This document shows, piece by piece, positions 24,077-34,200 of a stretch of 64,000 bases of DNA. The notes beneath the pieces were generated by a model, which was given only the letters and a program-made list of their open reading frames with translations, had not been told where the DNA came from and did no database searches. Positions within the stretch are counted from its first letter, which is position 1. Each line of letters begins with the position of its first letter. The position numbers were made by a program, and so were the translations under genes. The stretch lies in assembly GCA_030268105.1 (NCBI GenBank), contig BSDZ01000013.1:3143001-3207000 (forward strand). The letters are read 5' to 3'. The stretch comes from Volvox africanus (taxonomy: Eukaryota; Chlorophyta; Chlorophyceae; Chlamydomonadales; Volvocaceae).

Positions 24077-25752
24077 GGGGGAGGTCGTACGAGGAGAGGG
24101 GGAAGAGGGAGGAGGGAAGGGGGTGTCAGTTGGAGAACTGCCTATGTTATAACAAATAACATGGCTCAAGATTCGCTTGATGCTGTACAAGAAGAGTATG
24201 GCTTCAGGTGCTCGCGTTGGCCGACCGAGGGCTTATGATCTGATGCCGCTGCCGCCATCGCTGCGCCACCACCGCTACCGCCGCCGCCGCCTCCAGCGGT
24301 GTGTGTGTGTGCGCGCACGCGCTATGCATGTGATGATCAGCGGTGGAGTGGGTTGTGATAGCGTGGTACACGCGGGGGGGGGATTTGCCTCCTCAAGCAC
24401 AGCAGTATAGAGCAGCAGCAGCAGCAGCAAGCAATTTGGCGTGATGAGGGCTTAAGACGCTTCTGTCGCGGGAAAATTATTGCGACGTGTATTGGTTTCA
24501 GTTACGTTCGGTTAGGGAACGGATGTTATACGGCAACAGATTTTGGTTATTTCGAATCTCTACGAAGAAAAGTAATTGCGATGGGTTTCGCTGACGTTTG
24601 TGCATCTCCAGGAGTGCTTCCAACGGTTCCTGTTGACCGTTAGCTGTTAGCGGCGGTTGGGTTCCGGGAACTCTCTTGAGGTCAGTTGGTGAGATTCAAA
24701 TATTGTGCGCAGAAGAAGAATGATATGATTATGATGCATTGTGAGACGCAAAAGAGGGTCTTAAGTCTCTGAATATCACGAACGAGGCAAAAGGCGGAAG
24801 ACACAAGTTACCGGTACTCGTGTCCTTCGCCGTTTTGACGATGATGCTGGTGATGGCGATGTTGGGAAAGTAAGCTCACCACTATAGTTATGTCAGTTAT
24901 GTCAGTTATGTCAGTTATTTGAATCCGATCCGATGAACACCGGGAACACCAGTGGAAATGGTTCGGAGGTATCGCTTCCGTGCTGTTCGTACACCACAAG
25001 CGTTGGAAACCTCTGCTGCGGGTAGCTGCTGCCGTATCCGCGTGTTTGTACGAAGAAGTCTCCCTTGTCTCACAGGAGGGACCTCGGCGACGGCGATTGA
25101 TATTTGTCGTACCTCCCTTCGAGAGTGCGGTGTACGGCATCTCTTCGGGACTTCAGCCCCCACGGGTGGGGCAGAGAAGTGGTCCTGCCCCCCCCCCCCC
25201 TCGGCTGAGGTGGCGGATGCAGACCTCCGTCGTCGAGTCCAGATTGGTCGCAAAGTTGTGCGTCCGCGTCGCGTTACTGTGGCTGTGGCTGGGGGTTGGG
25301 GATTGGGGAGGGGGGGGAAGTATCCGCGCGCGGCATCGTCGTGTCATGGCGGAGGAGGAAAACCCTCTTTTGGCTTTCCCGAGCGTTGGTTGGTGGTTGG
25401 TTGGGAGGTCTGACTGGATAGGTTGTCAAAGGAAGGAAAGAATGTGTGTCGGGAAAGGGGGGGAGGGTTACCCAATTTGGGCTCTCCCGCCCACGACTCT
25501 TTGCACTTTTGCACAAGTCTTTGAATGCCGTACATACGCACGCACACAGGGTATTCCGCGCGTGTGCGTTACTTTTTCGTTTTATCGGTCAGAAGATGGT
25601 GATTGGCTTGTTAGGAGAGAGGAGTCTGGAGAACCGGGCGCCAGGTGGCGTTGCGCTGATTCATCAGAGATGAGGGCTGCGTGCCCGGTGCCGCTGCCTG
25701 TTGTGTGCGCGGCTGTGTGTGTGTATGTCGTTAGGAAAGAAGCATATGATAA
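24077..25752 (+). other. Probable long 3' UTR of the Rieske gene, containing an unexplained long ORF
   Basis: The first TGTAA after the Rieske stop, other than the one overlapping the stop itself, is at 25753, so the 3' UTR may be about 1.7 kb. A 341-codon open frame (24980-26005) crosses it. Its codons show no preference for C or G at third positions as the real exons do, and the strand is G/T-rich and poor in A, which suppresses stop codons. I therefore do not call it a gene. A triple direct repeat of TCAGTTATG lies near 24895-24920. Confidence 0.45.
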
Positions 25753-25757
25753 TGTAA
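25753..25757 (+). terminator. TGTAA poly(A) signal candidate for the Rieske gene
   Basis: TGTAA at 25753, with a second copy at 25784 and a third at 26029. Which is used cannot be told from sequence. Confidence 0.35.
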
Positions 25758-27301
25758 AGGTGTACCGCCAGGTGGTCCGGGAATGTAATCTGAGGTGGTA
25801 CGGCATGCTTTTCTCGCCGCCCCTCCGGCCTGTCGCGGCCTGTCGCGGTCACGGAGGTATATGGCTTCGTATTGTTAGGCAAGGCCGATACCCAGCGCTC
25901 GTAAGGCCCTTGTACTTCACCTTAGTAATCAGTTCCCCCGTTTACACCATATTCATGGGGGGTTTAGACCCAACCAGCGGCTCATTTGTTCCGCGTTTGT
26001 GTTGAGACAGCCAAGTGTTGTGCGACGCTGTAATTGTTGACGTGCCGTGCTACCTATTGTATGGCCGTTCGGAGCGCCGTGTGTTTTGGGGGCACAACGT
26101 CGTCACTTCAATTGCTGTCGTCCTGCTGCTCGAATGGTCTTGCAGCAGCTGCAGCTGCTGTTGTTGTGTTTTGACTGCAGCTGTGGGTTCCTCACGCTGT
26201 AGATGCGGCAAGGTCACTTGGGGGGGGGCCTTGCCGTATGAGAGAGAGGGGGAGAGGGGGCACCAGCGAAAACGCGCACTATGGAAAAGTGGTCATTCCA
26301 GTCTTCTTAGCGTGCTGCTGCTCCTTCCTCGCAAGTCTTTCTCTTACGTCGGTATGAATGATGCATGACTTTACTTGTACATGAAATGCTCATTTTGCTT
26401 GCCACAATTATTAAAACTCATGGTTGGCTCTGTCGCAGTGCGGACTTTCCTTGAAATACACATTGTATCACCACATACACATCATTGGTTGATTTTTGAG
26501 TCGCTTTCGATTGTTTTTCCATTGACACTGGCAGGATACAAATTTTTTTATTTGTTGCTTTAAGGCTTACACGGGTTTTGGTGCGTTTTGGTGCGTACTT
26601 AAGAGGGTGAAGCTGTAAGTGGGCGTAGTGACCGTACCCCGGTGACGGTGGCGTGGGCACCTTAGTGTGGAGGCTATACCATGCGTACCTGCGGCGAAAT
26701 GGCCGTACATTGTCGTCGCAGTGTCGCTGGACCTGCCTGAGTGTGGAAAGAAATGTAAAGAGAGAGAAGAGACGAAGGCTAGTAACTGCAGCTGCGTAGG
26801 AAAGGTTTCTACTGAAACTGCTGTTGAGTTGTGTACATGTAGCCGACCAAAGTCCCTGATTGACGAAGAAATACATTAAAGATATCAAAAATATATAGAT
26901 AAAGATATCATGGCATTCGGGAAACATGCCCAGAGAATGAGAAATGATGCAACTTTCGCGAACTGCGGATGGTGCAACAGAAGTTAACGGTCCTCTCGAG
27001 ATGCTGACAGGATGCTTCTGCACCTTGATGACTGGTACATGTAAGACTACTACTATTACACTCTCCCCCTTCTAGAGGGCATGGCTCGGGCACATTGATC
27101 TTATGATGCTCACCATCACCTACCATCACCGACCATGGAGGTTATAGACTCTTCTCATGCCACGACATGTGTCATGTTTACATGAGTCATAGCACTCACG
27201 GTTTTTAAGCATGAAGTCTTGTTAGCAACTCAAATACTCTCCTAGGAAACCAGGAAACCAGGGTTATGTTAGCCCGACAGTCTCTTAACAGATACTGTGT
27301 G

Positions 27302-27447
27302 TGGGATAGGGGGGTACATCACCCGTGGCCACTAACCTGGCAGTCCCTACCTTCCCCGGTATTTCGGGGCACCCTCATCCGGTGTCCCATGCCAACTTCT
27401 CCGAAATCAGTGCTTTTCCCAGGTTCAGCACCCACCACCAGCATCCA
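27302..27447 (+). repeat. Dispersed repeat, copy A
   Basis: About 146 bases almost identical to the reverse complement of 48953-49096. Both copies carry the same frame 'MATNLAVPT' then 'GHPHPVSHA'. The two copies are in opposite orientation, one intergenic and one in an intron of the SMCHD1-like gene, which suggests a mobile element fragment. Confidence 0.75.
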
Positions 27448-27906
27448 GCAGAATCTGCCGAATCAACTAAGGCGTCAACTCCACTCCTGGTCAGCTCGCA
27501 GGTCACTATAATTGGGGTCGACACCGTCCATCGACATGGGGGCACCCTGCCCTCAACTTTGGGTCTTTGGCCCGCTCTCGGTCGGGGTTACTGGATACTG
27601 TCTGCAGGAGTCGAAACCGGGGATTCATAATTTAAGTTTGACGGTTACGTCTCGTAACCATTGTCGTACTTGAGAGATGCAAATCCCTCTTGAGATGTTC
27701 ATACTGTTGGCTCTGTCAGTCCTTCTGCAGCTTCATATTGTACAGGCGCGTGGGCCCTACATGTACGACTACTACAACGACCGGAACAACGGTCAAGATG
27801 ACCGGATGGAATGACCAGGATAACGGCCAGAATGACCCGGATGGAACGACGGGGTGGAAAATTCTGAAGACTTTTAAGGAACGACCGGGGGCCGATTGGT
27901 ATTCAG

Positions 27907-28080
27907 GTCTATCCGGGGGCCCGGGGGCTGGTTGGCGTTCGTGTCTACCTGGGTGCCCGTGGGGCAAGATGGTGTGTGGGCCTTATCCGGGGGCGTGCGG
28001 GCGGTTGTTTATTTTAGGATAGACCCAAAGACAGACCTGCCCCCGGGCCCCCGGATTGGCCCACACACCATCTTGCCCGA
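27907..28080. repeat. Imperfect palindrome (hairpin-forming)
   Basis: The left arm contains ATCCGGGGGCCCGGGGGC and later GGGCAAGATGGTGTGTGGGCC. The right arm contains the reverse complements of both in the order expected for an inverted repeat, around a short centre near 27990-28015. Arms are roughly 75 bases with mismatches. Confidence 0.65.
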
Positions 28081-29811
28081 CATACATATGTATCTCGATT
28101 TATCGACTTTCCTTCTCAAACAACTTACTAGTGTACACGTTATATATATTTTTTCGATTCTACTTGTAATTGGATATAAACAGATACTAGATAGAGGATA
28201 ATAAGATGAAACTGTGTGTTGTACCCCCGACATTATTTTAAATTTACATACACAGACTTGCCAAAAGAGAATTGCTGCAGGCCCTTAATTGTGGAAAATT
28301 TGAAAGTTGTTGGCTGTTTGAAGAATCGGCCATATCGTGCCAAATACGAGGGCAAACGCCTAAAAACGTTGTAACGTTGCATAGGTTGCCAATGATGCCG
28401 GTACAAGTCGTTGTTTTGTAACTATGTTGCTCAGTAGAGTTGTTCACCACCCACACAAACGACCCTTGATTCGTTTCATAATCTCGCGTTATGGAACGTG
28501 CATTTTATGTAGCAGCAGCGGCAGTAGTCATCATAACGGGCTCTTAGTCACCGTACTGAAGTTTGAAGGTGAAACCCTAAGAAACTGGTATTACATCACA
28601 TAACGCAAAGCTCATAAGATATTTCCGCAGCGTTTTTGCTGCGGCCAGGGACGTCGTGGATGTACTTGATCGTAGGATGCGTATCCGCACATGGTTGCAA
28701 CCATTAGCAGGACCAGTCGATAGGAGTCGATGTCGTCAAGCTGCAACAGCTCGGCCTTAAATCTCGCGTTTAAGCCTGCGATTTGACTAAGCGGATATTA
28801 TTTCGACTACGGATCACGAAGGTGCACCGTAATCATGTGGCAGAGTTGACGATGTCCACAACGGCAGGACACAGGTCCTCACTGGAATACAATCAAAGAG
28901 TCCAGTGCAGCAGTTCACGATCCGGAATCGTACTATGGATACAAACTGCCCACTTATTATGTCGGTTTTGTAATATGTGGAGGAGTCCTGTAACAAAGCT
29001 AACTGTGTCCACCCTTGAAATGCAAAACGCGAGGAATTCGACCCGAAGCGCTATTTGCACCCGCTGTGTGCAAACCTGCCCAAGACCACCCCCCTTCTCG
29101 TCATGTAAAAGACTAATTATGGACTCACATGTTATAAACTCACAAACGATTCCCAATGAACGGCGGCTGGTGTAATAGATCCGCATGCTTGGAGCCAACC
29201 TGAGCTAACCCAGCTAAGGTCCTATGTACTCTTTGAACACACAACCCAATCAACAAAGAATGTGTGTACTGCACGGTATACCGCAAAACGTTGGGTCCAT
29301 CGTACAGGGATAAGGGATGGAGTCTGCGGCGGTTTCGTAGGGCAGGCGCGGCGACGCTGGTTCGTGACCACTGTACCACTGGGGAGATTGGGACCGACAA
29401 CGACCGACCCATGGGTTGCATATATTACCCTTATTGCTTTCCAACATATACTGCTCTCTGACGAACAGTCGACGTCCGACACATCAACGTCGCAACGTCA
29501 ACAGGTTGCTGATGCAATGTGTCGTTGCTTGCCGCCATGTTGAAACGCAAACTCCCCACCCGCTCTAATGCACGCCACATCGCCGTGGACCGTATAATGG
29601 GTCTCGGAGCTTGGCCCTCCGCCCTGGGCCGCAGCGCTTTACTCACCTCCTTCCCTTCCCGGGCGGGACAGCCCGCACACGACAGCCCTTAGAGGAGAAC
29701 TGATTCTTATCCAACCTGGACTATGTACAACTCGACCCTTGCGCCATGTGACCGCGGGTTATATTGCGGAATGGGCGTCATCCCCTCCCCATACACACAC
29801 CGCCATCACAA

Positions 29812-30288
29812 ATGGAGGCCTTTTTGACCGTTCAGATACGTCCTCAAGCCGCCCCCCTCGTGTTAATATTCACACGCCCAATTCAATTGACGGCACTGTT
29901 AGGGTACTGTTACGGTACCCTCTCACCTCAACCACGGGACGACACCGTTTCACTGCGCCTCACACGCTACAGGAAGTAAGTTGTGAGTCCGAAGTCCTTT
30001 TAGTCCCGAGTCCATAAATGGAACAAAGAAGTGTCATGACGTCCTCATCCGATTTCTCCCATTCCTCGTCTGAATGTGGCATATATACAGTGGCATATTC
30101 GGGTACACACGCAGCCACAACGAGGAGAGCAACAACGCAGCAGGTACGGGGCTCAGCAGCTCCAACTACACGTGCTCTGCGGCTACCAGGACTCCCGGCC
30201 TCTGGTGACGTTTTTTGGCAGTCCGGTGTCTCCAGCTGGCACTGAAGCGACGCCCAGGACGCCGCTCCGAAGCGCAGACGAATGCTGA
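29812..30288 (+). CDS. Small two-exon gene, unknown product (102 residues if the start is correct)
   Basis: Exon 29812-29975 joins in phase (AA|G lysine codon) to 30144-30288, ending TGA. The protein begins 'MEAFLTVQIRPQAAPLVLIF' and its second exon reads 'YGAQQLQLHVLCGYQDSRPL'. Alternating hydrophobic residues suggest beta strands, as in a small beta-sandwich or a subunit of a sliding-clamp-like fold, but no family is recognised. The ATG at 29812 is preceded by no obvious acceptor, which favours it as the start, yet the protein could be the C-terminal part of a longer one with exons in 28.5-29.7 kb. The gene is tail-to-tail with the large minus-strand gene. Confidence 0.55.
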
Positions 30289-30555
30289 CAAGTGAATGAC
30301 CTAGGGGATGGGGCCCCAATGTGATACGGGAGAACCCAAACTGTACTAATGCATTACTCTTCATATACTCCTCCCGCACCCTCATACTCGGAAGGATTCC
30401 TACCACTATGGTGAGATCTTTCCTTTCAAAGGCACACCGGGTCCTTTATGTCCCTCCGGGTCCCTGCTCGGGGTCAGTGGGGCTTCTCTCGGATTCGTTA
30501 CCGCCGCAATAAGTTGGCGACAGGATGGTTCAAAAAACGTTTTGAACTAACTAAT

Positions 30556-30560
30556 TTACA
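30556..30560 (-). terminator. TGTAA poly(A) signal of the SMCHD1/GMI1-like gene
   Basis: TTACA on the plus strand is TGTAA on the minus strand, about 185 bases after the minus-strand TAA at 30743-30745. Confidence 0.5.
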
Positions 30561-30667
30561 GAGGGTGTTCAACAGAGCTGTTCCCTTTTGTCTGGGTGCA
30601 TGTCAAACCCCCGGTGTTGAGGTCGTCTCATTGCACTTTGTCAGGGCCTTGCTATAATGCCGTACTT

Positions 30668-30672
30668 TGTAA
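30668..30672 (+). terminator. TGTAA poly(A) signal of the small plus-strand gene
   Basis: First clear TGTAA downstream of the stop at 30288. It lies within the 3' UTR of the opposite gene, so the transcripts would overlap. Confidence 0.4.
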
Positions 30673-30742
30673 CGTCGTGCTTCAATGCAGCAGCCCGCAG
30701 CCCCCTTTCATGTCCATCGTAATCTGCTCCTCCAGCATTTTG

Positions 30743-30849
30743 TTATGTGCTCAGCCGTGGATGTTTGGATCGTGGCTCGTCCCGCTCCTCCCTTGACAGG
30801 CAAGCGGCGCGCCTGGTTGCGCCCGGCCCCGCGCCTGTACGGATACCCA

Positions 30850-30883
<34 letters not shown>

Positions 30884-31258
30884 ATCACCCGCTCTGGTAA
30901 GCGCCGCAGGGCCTCTACAGCCGTCGGTCGTGCCGGGCCCGCGGCCGAACCTGGCAGTCACACCCCGTCGTCCCTGGGTGGTCCCCGCACATCCCCTTGC
31001 CCCACCACCCGACCCCTGCAGCTGCGCCGCCTGAAATCGTTCACGCTGCGCCACGCGCTCCATCTCCGCAGTGCAGCTCCGAAGCTCGTTCCTGAGCTCA
31101 TCGAGTTGCGGGACGAGGTGCTCGTGCAGGTCCCTATGTTGCGCTGTTTGCTGTTCCGCCAGCTGCTGCTTGAAACGCACCTCGGTGTAAGCTGCCTCCG
31201 CCTGGGGCCGGAGCGCCTGTAGCTCAGCCTTACGTGATTGCAGTGCGCACAGCTGTGA
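30743..31258 (-). other. C-terminal exon: coiled coil, then low-complexity tail with polyalanine
   Basis: The exon opens after TTTTGCAG and reads as a strong amphipathic helix ('[20 protein letters not shown]', later '[20 protein letters not shown]'). A glycine-rich tail follows with an uninterrupted alanine run coded by 11 GCA codons (plus strand TGC repeat at 30851-30883), and a basic end '[13 protein letters not shown]' before TAA. A further splice after the helix cannot be excluded, because the tail is low complexity. Confidence 0.65.
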
Positions 31259-34200
31259 CTGCAAAATAGGCAAAGAAGACAACATAGAAGGTGGCAGTTC
31301 ATAGAAGGTGGCAGTTCATAGAAGGTGGCAGTTCATAGAAGGTGGCAGTTCATAGAAGGTGGCAGTTCATAGAAGGTGGCAGTTCATAGAAGGTGGCAGT
31401 TCATAGAAGGTGGCAGTTCATAGAAGGTGGCAGTTCATAGAAGGTGGCAGTTCATAGAAGGTGGCAGTTCATAGAAGGTGGCAGTTCATAGAAGGTGGCA
31501 GTTCATAGAAGGTGGCAGTTCATAGAAGGTGGCAGTTCATAGAAGGTGGCAGTTCATAGAAGGTGGCAGTTCATAGAAGGTGGCAGTTCATAGAAGGTGG
31601 CAGTTCATAGAAGGTGGCAGTTCATAGAAGGTGGCAGTTCATAGAAGGTGGCAGTTCATAGAAGGTGGCAGTTCATAGAAGGTGGCAGTTCATAGAAGGT
31701 GGCAGTTCATAGAAGGTGGCAGTTCATAGAAGGTGGCAGTTCATAGAAAGCCATCAAGGAACGAGGGTGCATGAAGGTGTTGTTGACACACGTGGCCCAG
31801 GTGCCTCCTCCCGGCACCGAGGGGTTTGGGCAACATGGAAGAGGCTTGCTTATGCCGTGTCCTGCTAGAGGGGGGAAAACGTGAACCCCAACCTGAGCAG
31901 TGTGGTGAGCCAAAGATGGGCAGCCGCGAACGAACTTTAGAGAGTCCTTCGAGTGCAACAAGCAGTAGTGCAAGACGGGCCCTGCCGCCCCTCAAAAACC
32001 GAAGCAGATCACCCCCAGCTGCGCCTACAGCGGTATCACGCCTCGTTTATTCGTGTTCCCCCAACCCCCCTCCCACCCCTAACCCCACGTCACCCCGCCC
32101 CATTCCTAGGCAATTACAAGATGTGTTGTTGCACCAACCCGCGACTTCTTCTATTCAATATTCAGGTATGTTACATTATCTTGCACACCTCTTGGACACA
32201 ATTGCGTCCCCTCCCCCCCCCGTGAAATATGTTTCGTATAAGGATTTAAAAGAAGTCACTAGAGATTTAAAGAAGATTGCCGCACATGCCTGTTCGGCCC
32301 GCAGCCTGGAGTCCAATGCGCCCCCCTGAAGGCCGTCCTGGCTTAGCTGAGTCATCTCGGAGGGGGACAGACCGGAGAAGCAAATGTGCGGCACTGGGCG
32401 CTCTCCGAAGGACACGCTCCTACGGCAACACAAGTCGAGCTGAGGTGAGGCGTGCAGGTGCGCATGCGGGCGGAGACAAGAACTATGGACAGCGGCAGCC
32501 GTATGGTGGCATGGTGGCATGGTATGGTGGCATGCGTGGTGGGATGCGGGGCTGCATAGAGCGGATTCTGATCAGGGGGGGAAGGGCAGCGCCCGCCCCA
32601 GCAGCGAGTGCGGGCCCCGTCCCAGCAGGCGGACTAGCAGGGTGGCATGGGGAACACAACATCCACGAGCGCACCACCAGAGGGGGATCAGACCACACGG
32701 CTGCTGTCCCCTTTGCTTACATCAATTTTATTAGCAGGCACAGCATGAATGTTTACCTTCATATATAATAGATTATATGAAGGTAAGAAAGGTTTTGCTT
32801 GCAGCGCTGCACACCCTGATGTTTACAATTTGCACAAATTTGTCCAGCGGGGCGGCGGTAGTGCTCTTACCCCTTGTCGCCCAGGTTGTATCCCCCTTTG
32901 CCGTCCACGGCAATCAGGGGCAGATCCGGGAAGATGTTGACCCGGCGGCAGCGCTCCCTAAACTCATGAATGTGCTCCTCCTTCTCAAAGACCATCGCGT
33001 TTCCAAAAACATAACTAAGCATCGTCTGCCGCAAGGTGGCCTGCACAAACACAGCAGGAAATTGCTTGGTGCGCCGCTTCAGTTTAAGTCGGTTTCAGCA
33101 GTGGAGGGTCTCGCTCCTCACATACATAAATCGCCCTACACTGCCCGCTGGTGGACTCTGAACAGCTCCCTTCCCACCCCAGGGTCATCATGCGACCGAA
33201 TGCAATATCGCCCAATCGCGGCTCGCAGCAGGCCAGGGCCCTCGGCCGTCCGAACCGCACCCCACCGCCCCACCTACCTGCTGCAGGGAGCGGCCCTGGT
33301 GGTCCCGAAGCGGCACCCGGATCTCCGTCAGGTGGGGAGGCAGGTGGACCAAGTTGACCGCAAAGCCAATGAAGCCCTGGCAGTTGCACTGTTGGGGATT
33401 GCCACTCCGGACGTCCTCCTGTTGCGTTTTGTTCACCGAGGAAGGGGTTGGCCGGGGGAGGGGTTGGCCGGGGGAGAGGGAGGCCATCAAACTGACAAGA
33501 TGGAATGGCGACAAGGCACACCTCTATAGGGGAAACCAGCCTCCGGCTGTTCCCAGCTGTTCACCAGCCCCACATTCATTCACATACGCACCGCAGGTCG
33601 GCCGCGAGTCTGGCGTTGTTGCTTCTGTTGCTGTTGCTGTTGCCAGGACTGCGGTTGGGTCAGTGCCGCGTCCGAGTCTTGGACAGGTGGGTCGAAGTTG
33701 AGAACCGCCTGACAGCGACGAAGCATAGGTGGGGGGTGGGGGTAAGCGATATATAGGGTGCACCAGAACCGTACAGCTTCTGAGAGGAGCCCGTATGTTA
33801 GGAACCCAGATATTGCAATCAAATGACAACGCAGCACAGGGCAGCAAGGGATGCAGCTTGAACGTGAATACAAGAGCAAGCCAGGACAAGTAAGGTAGGC
33901 CTGCGCATTTTCCAACCTGTCCTTTCATGCGGTAACAACAGCCAGCCTCTGGCCAACCACCACACCGAAATAGAACCACACCTGAAAGGCAGCCGTACCT
34001 GAAATCGGTTTCGGAGCTGCCGCTTCAACAGAGGGAGCTGCAGGTTCAATGCGGAGAAGGATAAGGTTTCCGAGTGGTAGGGGCCAAAAGGTAGATATCG
34101 ATCGGAAAGCGGCTCATGAGCAGGTAATCCAACAGTTCTGAATTCAGACGTTTTGCAAAAGGCAGTTGGCAGAGTTAACAGGCTGCGTACACACAAGGCA

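Larger units (their letters stand above)
25758..29811. other. Intergenic, repeat-rich; no gene supported
   Basis: Contains a dispersed repeat (27302-27447) and a large imperfect palindrome (27907-28080), plus AT-rich sequence around 28130-28250. Short open frames at 28783-29175 and 29262-29543 overlap antisense frames and lack recognisable domains. Any upstream exons of the small gene at 29812 would lie at the right end. Confidence 0.45.

Noticed and set aside
31287..31745. Possible CRISPR-like array
   Set aside because: Repeats are head-to-tail without spacers, in a eukaryotic intron; it is a minisatellite.
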